DNA of 9,498 bases, from positions 1-9,498 of the forward strand of contig JALURJ010000242.1 in assembly GCA_027016915.1 (NCBI GenBank), in the 5' to 3' direction. The first letter of the stretch is position 1; the number at the start of each line of letters is the position of its first letter. Shown in pieces: positions 5,854 to 9,498 of the stretch. A program made the translations under genes and the position numbers. The notes under the pieces are model-generated. The model was given only the letters and a program-made list of their open reading frames with translations. It made no database searches and was not told the DNA's origin. Source of the stretch: Desulfurococcales archaeon. Lineage in GTDB: Archaea > Thermoproteota > Thermoprotei_A > Sulfolobales > WAQK01.

Positions 5854-7749
5854 GTGAGGAGCGAACTGGTGTTCATGCTGGGAGGCCCCCAGGGGGCGGG
5901 GCTCGAGACCAGCGCCCAGATCCTCGCCACCAGCCTGGCCCGCCTAGGCTACGGCGTGGTCTCCGACAGGGAGTACTACTCCAACATCAGGGGGAAGCAC
6001 AGCTACGTCCACTTCAGGGCATCGTCCCGCGGGACTCCGCTAGCCCTAACCTACCCGGTGGAGCTTCTCGGCGCCATGGATGCTGAGACGGTTTTCACCC
6101 ACTACAAGGACCTGGCCGAGGGGGGCTACCTGGTCTACGACAAGAGCCAGGAGGGCAGGAGCTTCGACAGAATACCCAGCATGGGGAGGGAGCTGAAGGC
6201 GAGGCTCCGCCGCGAGTTGGGGGAGCAGGGGCTGGACGGAACCCTGGGCTCCCTGGCCAAGTGGCTCTCAGAGCGGGGCGTCAGGCTGGTAGGGCTGAAC
6301 TACCCCGAAATACTGGCCAAGCTCGCCGAGAAGTACGAGCTGCAGAGGGCCCAGGCCTCCAGATATGTGAGCTCCATACTGGTCGGAGCCGTTGCCGGCC
6401 TCCTAGGCCTCGACGAGGAGTCGGTCAGGGCCGGGGTTGAGAGGAGGTTCGCTGGCCGGGAGGTGCTTGTGGAGCAGAACACCTACCTCGCGTCAATGGT
6501 TGCCAGCATGGTGAGGGAGATGCACGGCGAGCCCCTCAGGCTGGAGGAGTCTCGGGGAGCCCCGGGGGAGGTTATGGTTGTAAGCGGCAACGACGTGGTG
6601 GCGCTGGGCAAGGTTGTTGGGGGCCTCAGGTTCCAGGCGTACTACCCGATAACCCCTGCAGCGGATGAGAGCTTCCTCCTCGAGCGCTACGAGAGGGTTG
6701 GGGAGAAGGCCTCCCTAGTGGTCCTCCAGACGGAGGACGAGATAGCAGCCATAGCAGCCGTGATCGGGGCAGCCCTCACCGGCGCCAGGGCCGCTACCGC
6801 CACCAGCGGGCCCGGCTTCAGCCTTATGGTCGAGGCGTTGGGGTGGGCAGGGATCAACGAGGTCCCCATGGTGGTCACATATTACCAGAGGGGAGGGCCC
6901 TCCACGGGAATGCCCACCAGGGGGAGTCAGAGCGATCTGCTCTTCACCCTCTTCGCATCCCACGGCGAGTTCCCGAGAATAGTTCTGGCTTCGGGGGACC
7001 ACCTAGAGGCTTTCCGCGACGCTGTGGAGGCCTTCAACCTGGCCGAGAAGTACCAGACCCCCGTGATACACCTGCTCGACAAGTTCCTGGCCAACACCAT
7101 AGCCACCATACCCGTGCCTGACCCCTCCGAGCTTAGGATAGATAGGGGCAGCCTTGCCGAGAGCCCGGGGGAGGATTATAGGAGGTTCGACCTCTCATCA
7201 CCCATCTCCCCCAGGGCGTTCCTAGGCTCAGGCCCCCCAATGTGGTTCACCGGGGACGAGCACGACGAGGTAGGCCACATAACCGAGGACCCCGAGCTCA
7301 GGATAGCCATGCATGAGAAGAGGATGAAGAAGCTGGAGCTGGCCGACAGGGAGATACCGCCGGAGGAGAGGGCTGTGCTCTACGGCCCCCGGGACGCCGA
7401 CCTGCTCCTCCTAGGCTGGGGCTCGGTGAAGGGCGTAGCCCTCGACGCGGCGAGGGTGCTGGAGGGGGAGGGTGTTGGGGTGGCATACCTCCACCTAAGG
7501 GTGCTGGAGCCCTTCCCAGCAGCCTACGTCCGGGAGCTGCTTGAGGGCTTCGGGCCAGAGAGGGTCGTAGCGGTGGAGCACAGCTACGACGCCCAGTCCG
7601 CGATGCTTGTGGCTCTTAGGACGGGCTTCGTGGTTAGGAGGAGCATCGTGAAGTACACTGGCAGGCCCATATACACCCACGAGCTGGTGGAGGCGGTTAA
7701 ACGCGTACTTGGGGGAGAGGAGAGGGTGGTGTTGAGCTATGGCGCTTAA
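5854..7749 (+). CDS. 2-oxoacid:ferredoxin oxidoreductase, fused gamma-alpha subunit
   Basis: The 631-residue large subunit works with the beta subunit in CoA-dependent oxidative decarboxylation of 2-oxoacids (pyruvate, 2-oxoglutarate and similar), reducing ferredoxin. Residues 1 to about 200 are the gamma domain with the glycine-rich opening LGGPQGAGLETSAQIL (9-24). From about 240 on is the alpha part, with the YPITP motif at 264-268 that helps bind CoA and substrate. The loop QRGGPSTGMPT (345-355) has Arg346 at the place of the substrate-contacting arginine of Sulfolobus enzymes. The length matches the crenarchaeal two-subunit type (about 630 residues), which has broad 2-oxoacid specificity; a pyruvate-only or 2-oxoglutarate-only enzyme cannot be ruled out. 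The start is GTG 5854, preceded by GGGTGGT (5844-5850). The end overlaps the beta gene by 11 nt. Confidence 0.95.
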   Translation: MRSELVFMLGGPQGAGLETSAQILATSLARLGYGVVSDREYYSNIRGKHSYVHFRASSRGTPLALTYPVELLGAMDAETVFTHYKDLAEGGYLVYDKSQEGRSFDRIPSMGRELKARLRRELGEQGLDGTLGSLAKWLSERGVRLVGLNYPEILAKLAEKYELQRAQASRYVSSILVGAVAGLLGLDEESVRAGVERRFAGREVLVEQNTYLASMVASMVREMHGEPLRLEESRGAPGEVMVVSGNDVVALGKVVGGLRFQAYYPITPAADESFLLERYERVGEKASLVVLQTEDEIAAIAAVIGAALTGARAATATSGPGFSLMVEALGWAGINEVPMVVTYYQRGGPSTGMPTRGSQSDLLFTLFASHGEFPRIVLASGDHLEAFRDAVEAFNLAEKYQTPVIHLLDKFLANTIATIPVPDPSELRIDRGSLAESPGEDYRRFDLSSPISPRAFLGSGPPMWFTGDEHDEVGHITEDPELRIAMHEKRMKKLELADREIPPEERAVLYGPRDADLLLLGWGSVKGVALDAARVLEGEGVGVAYLHLRVLEPFPAAYVRELLEGFGPERVVAVEHSYDAQSAMLVALRTGFVVRRSIVKYTGRPIYTHELVEAVKRVLGGEERVVLSYGA

Positions 7750-8695
7750 CCCCAACCAGTATAGGACGGATGTGTGGATAGACTGGTGCCCGGGCTGCGG
7801 CAACTTCGGCATAACGTCGGCCCTCTACAGGGCGCTTGCCGAGCTGGGCCTGGAGCCTTCGAGGACGGTGATAGTTTCGGGGATAGGGTGCTCCGGCAAG
7901 ACGGCCCACTTCGTGAGGGTGAACGGCGTCCACACCCTCCACGGGAGGGCCATACCCTTCGCCACAGGGATAAAGCTGGCCAACCCCGGCCTGGAGGTGA
8001 TAGTGCACGGCGGTGACGGGGACCTGCTAGGCATAGGTGCAGGGCACTTCGTGGCGCTGGGGAGGAGGAACATCGACATAACCGTGGTCATGCATAACAA
8101 CGGGGTCTACGGCCTCACCAAGGGGCAGGCCTCCCCCACCCTTAAGAGGGGGGTGAAAACCAAGGCGCTGGCCAAGCCCAACATCCAGGACGCTGTGAAC
8201 CCCATAGCCCTAGCACTGGCCTCAGGCTACACCTTCGTGGCGAGGAGCTACGCCCTCGACACAAAGCACCTCGTCGAGACCATCAAGAAGGCCATACGCC
8301 ACAAAGGCTCAGCCTTCATAGACGTGCTCCAGCCATGCGTCGCCTACAACGACATACTCACGGTCCAGTACTATAGGGAGAGGATCTACAGGCTGGAGGA
8401 TGAGGGCTGGGACCCCCTGGTCAGGGAGCCCAGCGAGGAGGAGGCGGAGGAGAAGATCGCGAGGGCCTGGGAGAAGAGCATGGAGTGGAACAGCAGGATA
8501 CCCATAGGAGTCTTCTACCAGAACCCCCACGTGCCGACCTTTGAGGAGAGGCTTGCCGAAAGGCTGCCAGACTACCTGGACAACCCGCCAGCGCTCCAGA
8601 GGATCTCGGGTCCGGGCGGGGAGCCCCTGGTGGGGCCCGGCGAGTTCCGCGAGGCCTTCAGGGACTTCATAGTGGCTGTGAGGAGGCGCCGGTAG
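7739..8695 (+). CDS. 2-oxoacid:ferredoxin oxidoreductase, beta subunit
   Basis: The 318-residue subunit carries thiamine diphosphate and one [4Fe-4S] cluster. Cluster ligands are Cys17 and Cys20 (WCPGCGN), Cys51 (GIGCSGK) and Cys200 (LQPC), the spacing known from Sulfolobus enzymes. The thiamine diphosphate/Mg2+ site is HGGDGDLLGIG (90-100) with NN at 120-121 in HNNGVYGLTKGQ. Lys54, three residues after Cys51, matches the lysine shown in Sulfolobus to matter for 2-oxoacid recognition. There is no separate ferredoxin-like delta subunit, so electrons should pass from this single cluster to free ferredoxin. ATG 7739 lies within the alpha gene in another frame, behind GAGGGTGGT (7722-7730), so translation is likely coupled. 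Its last 29 bases overlap the 3' end of the nucleotidyltransferase gene on the other strand. Confidence 0.95.
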   Translation: MALNPNQYRTDVWIDWCPGCGNFGITSALYRALAELGLEPSRTVIVSGIGCSGKTAHFVRVNGVHTLHGRAIPFATGIKLANPGLEVIVHGGDGDLLGIGAGHFVALGRRNIDITVVMHNNGVYGLTKGQASPTLKRGVKTKALAKPNIQDAVNPIALALASGYTFVARSYALDTKHLVETIKKAIRHKGSAFIDVLQPCVAYNDILTVQYYRERIYRLEDEGWDPLVREPSEEEAEEKIARAWEKSMEWNSRIPIGVFYQNPHVPTFEERLAERLPDYLDNPPALQRISGPGGEPLVGPGEFREAFRDFIVAVRRRR

Positions 8696-9050
8696 GCTTT
8701 CCGGGGTATGCCTGAACCATTTTTTTCGAGAACCTCTTATACCATTCAAGCTCTTCAGGCGTGGCAACATGTATCTCCACGGGCGCGTCGAGACCTATCT
8801 TCTCAAGGATGGCTATGGCGATCCGGGACCTCCCCGAAGCACTCTTCGGCGTGTTGGGGGAGACGACCAGCACGTCTATATCGCTGGCCATGGTTGCGTC
8901 GCCCTCCGCGGTGGAGCCGAAGAGGAACACCTCAACGTTTCCCAGGAGCTTCTCGGCTATGCTGCCGATGGTAGCCGCTACTCTTAAGGGGTCGTCCAAG
9001 TATCTGCGCATCTCCTCCCTACGCTTCCTGCTGAGCCAGGGCTTGCTCAC
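8667..9050 (-). CDS. Minimal nucleotidyltransferase (MNT), partner of HEPN protein
   Basis: The 127-residue protein has a nucleotidyltransferase fold. The motif FGSTAEGDATMASDIDVLV (44-62) holds the GS and the first two metal-binding acids Asp57 and Asp59; Glu92 in PVEIHVAT is the likely third acid, so the active site looks complete. In characterised HEPN-MNT pairs the MNT protein is an antitoxin that adds AMP to the HEPN toxin; that role here is inferred. The start is GTG 9050, overlapping the HEPN stop by 4 nt (GTGA), with the purine-rich GGAGGAGGGTGGGG just before it. The C-terminal tail (about 112-127, rich in Pro, Gly and Ser) lies over the end of the oxidoreductase operon and may be poorly conserved. 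A run of seven A (minus strand, 8720-8726) encodes Lys109-Lys110. Confidence 0.85.
   Translation of the reverse strand: MSKPWLSRKRREEMRRYLDDPLRVAATIGSIAEKLLGNVEVFLFGSTAEGDATMASDIDVLVVSPNTPKSASGRSRIAIAILEKIGLDAPVEIHVATPEELEWYKRFSKKMVQAYPGKPTGASSQPL
8720..8726 (+). terminator. T7 tract, probable terminator of the oxidoreductase operon
   Basis: Seven consecutive T lie 25 nt downstream of the beta-subunit stop codon. Archaeal RNA polymerase ends transcripts at such T runs without needing a hairpin. The tract lies inside the convergent MNT coding region. No stable stem-loop was identified before it. Confidence 0.45.
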
Positions 9051-9439
9051 TCCCCACCCTCCTCCAGGAACTTTGCAAACTTTTCAACCAGTTGGAGCAT
9101 GTGTTTCACTTCCTCCTCCTCGAACTCTACGGGCAGGTAGCGTGCAGCTATATATGCTGACTCCAGGTTCCCTATGACGTCTATGTTGTCCTTGAAGAAC
9201 CTCTCAATGGCCTGGTCGCCCGTGACTTCCGCCAGGACGCGGAAGAGCCTCCTAAGTGAGTGGGTGCGGGGGTAGTCTCCAACCTCCAGGAGGAGTTTGT
9301 ATTTCAGCATGAGTTGCAATGCTTGCTCCAGGTTGAAGGCTGCAAGGTCGTACACGCCCTTCTCCATAAGGTGTTTGGCAGTGTCCAGGAAGCCCTTAGC
9401 CCTCCTAAGCAGGAACTCCGCCTCGCTCCTCCTCACCAA
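9047..9439 (-). CDS. HEPN domain protein (PF05168-like), putative toxin of HEPN-MNT pair
   Basis: The 130-residue all-helical protein is the first gene of a two-gene unit with the MNT gene. Features of the HEPN family are AKHLMEKGVYDLAAFNLEQALQLMLKYKL (21-49), the turn GDYPRTHSLRRL (54-65) with conserved His60, and AYIAARYLP (95-103), the aromatic-Arg-Tyr motif typical of this branch. HEPN proteins of the RNase type carry Arg-x4-6-His; no such motif is seen near the C-terminal Arg-Tyr region, so RNA cleavage cannot be assumed and a nucleotide-binding role is possible. Start TTG 9439 is favoured by a strong site GAGGT (9449-9453) 9 nt upstream; GTG 9436 is the next choice. Such pairs are common in thermophilic archaea and often spread by transfer, but nothing mobile is seen here. 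Confidence 0.85.
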   Translation of the reverse strand: MVRRSEAEFLLRRAKGFLDTAKHLMEKGVYDLAAFNLEQALQLMLKYKLLLEVGDYPRTHSLRRLFRVLAEVTGDQAIERFFKDNIDVIGNLESAYIAARYLPVEFEEEEVKHMLQLVEKFAKFLEEGGE

Positions 9440-9448
9440 TACCGGGCT

Positions 9449-9483
9449 ACCTCTACATAGTAGTTTGAGGCTCCGCTAATAAA
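9449..9483 (-). promoter_or_regulatory. Promoter and ribosome binding site of the HEPN-MNT pair
   Basis: TTTATTA on the minus strand (9477-9483) is a TATA-like box that would start transcription near 9453. There the ribosome site GAGGT (9449-9453) begins, 9 nt before TTG 9439. If correct, the leader is very short, about 15 nt. The rest of the window to 9498 shows no further gene. Confidence 0.42.
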
Positions 9484-9498
9484 CTCAGGGCAAAGGCC

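Noticed and set aside
7495..8770. Long minus-strand open frames at 7495-7812, 7697-8008, 7825-8100 and 8309-8770
   Set aside because: They lie opposite the strongly recognisable oxidoreductase subunits (and partly in another frame of MNT) and show no family motif.
1..9498. CRISPR array, insertion sequence, tRNA or rRNA
   Set aside because: No regularly spaced direct repeats, no transposase-like frame or terminal inverted repeats, and no T-arm or other tRNA-like pattern was seen on either strand by eye.

Overview
The window looks like chromosomal DNA of a hyperthermophilic crenarchaeon, most likely Desulfurococcales and Aeropyrum-like (inference). The grounds are GC-rich coding sequence with heavy AGG/ATA codon use, few ATG starts (about 3 ATG, 5 GTG and 3 TTG among 11 genes), TATA-type promoters close to start codons, a form III RuBisCO, and a two-subunit fused-alpha/gamma 2-oxoacid:ferredoxin oxidoreductase without a ferredoxin-like delta subunit. 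No CRISPR array, insertion sequence, rRNA or tRNA was seen.

Layout, left to right. (1) Positions 1-1723, minus strand: a ferritin-like/VIT1 fusion protein (metal storage or transport) followed after 1 nt by a lipoate/octanoate transferase-like gene that runs off the left edge. (2) Positions 1764-4003, minus strand: a compact tungstate ABC uptake operon tupA-tupB-tupC (binding protein, permease, ATPase). Its promoter carries a striking set of evenly spaced palindromic half-sites. (3) Positions 4045-5400, minus strand: an intact form III RuBisCO. (4) Positions 5401-5529: a short divergent promoter region with a perfect 10-bp inverted repeat. (5) Positions 5530-8695, plus strand: an operon of a small cysteine-rich protein and the alpha/gamma and beta subunits of 2-oxoacid:ferredoxin oxidoreductase. 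(6) Positions 8667-9439, minus strand: a HEPN-MNT gene pair, a toxin-antitoxin-like module, whose 3' end overlaps the oxidoreductase operon tail to tail.

How the parts may fit. RuBisCO form III (3-phosphoglycerate from nucleotide-derived ribulose bisphosphate) and the oxidoreductase (oxidative decarboxylation of pyruvate/2-oxoglutarate-type acids with ferredoxin reduction) are central carbon enzymes read divergently from one 129-bp spacer. The tungstate importer would feed tungstopterin enzymes, which typically also exchange electrons with ferredoxin in hyperthermophiles. The least explained items are the tupA operator-like array, the cysteine-rich leader gene of the oxidoreductase operon, and the transferase-like protein that lacks the family's invariant lysine.
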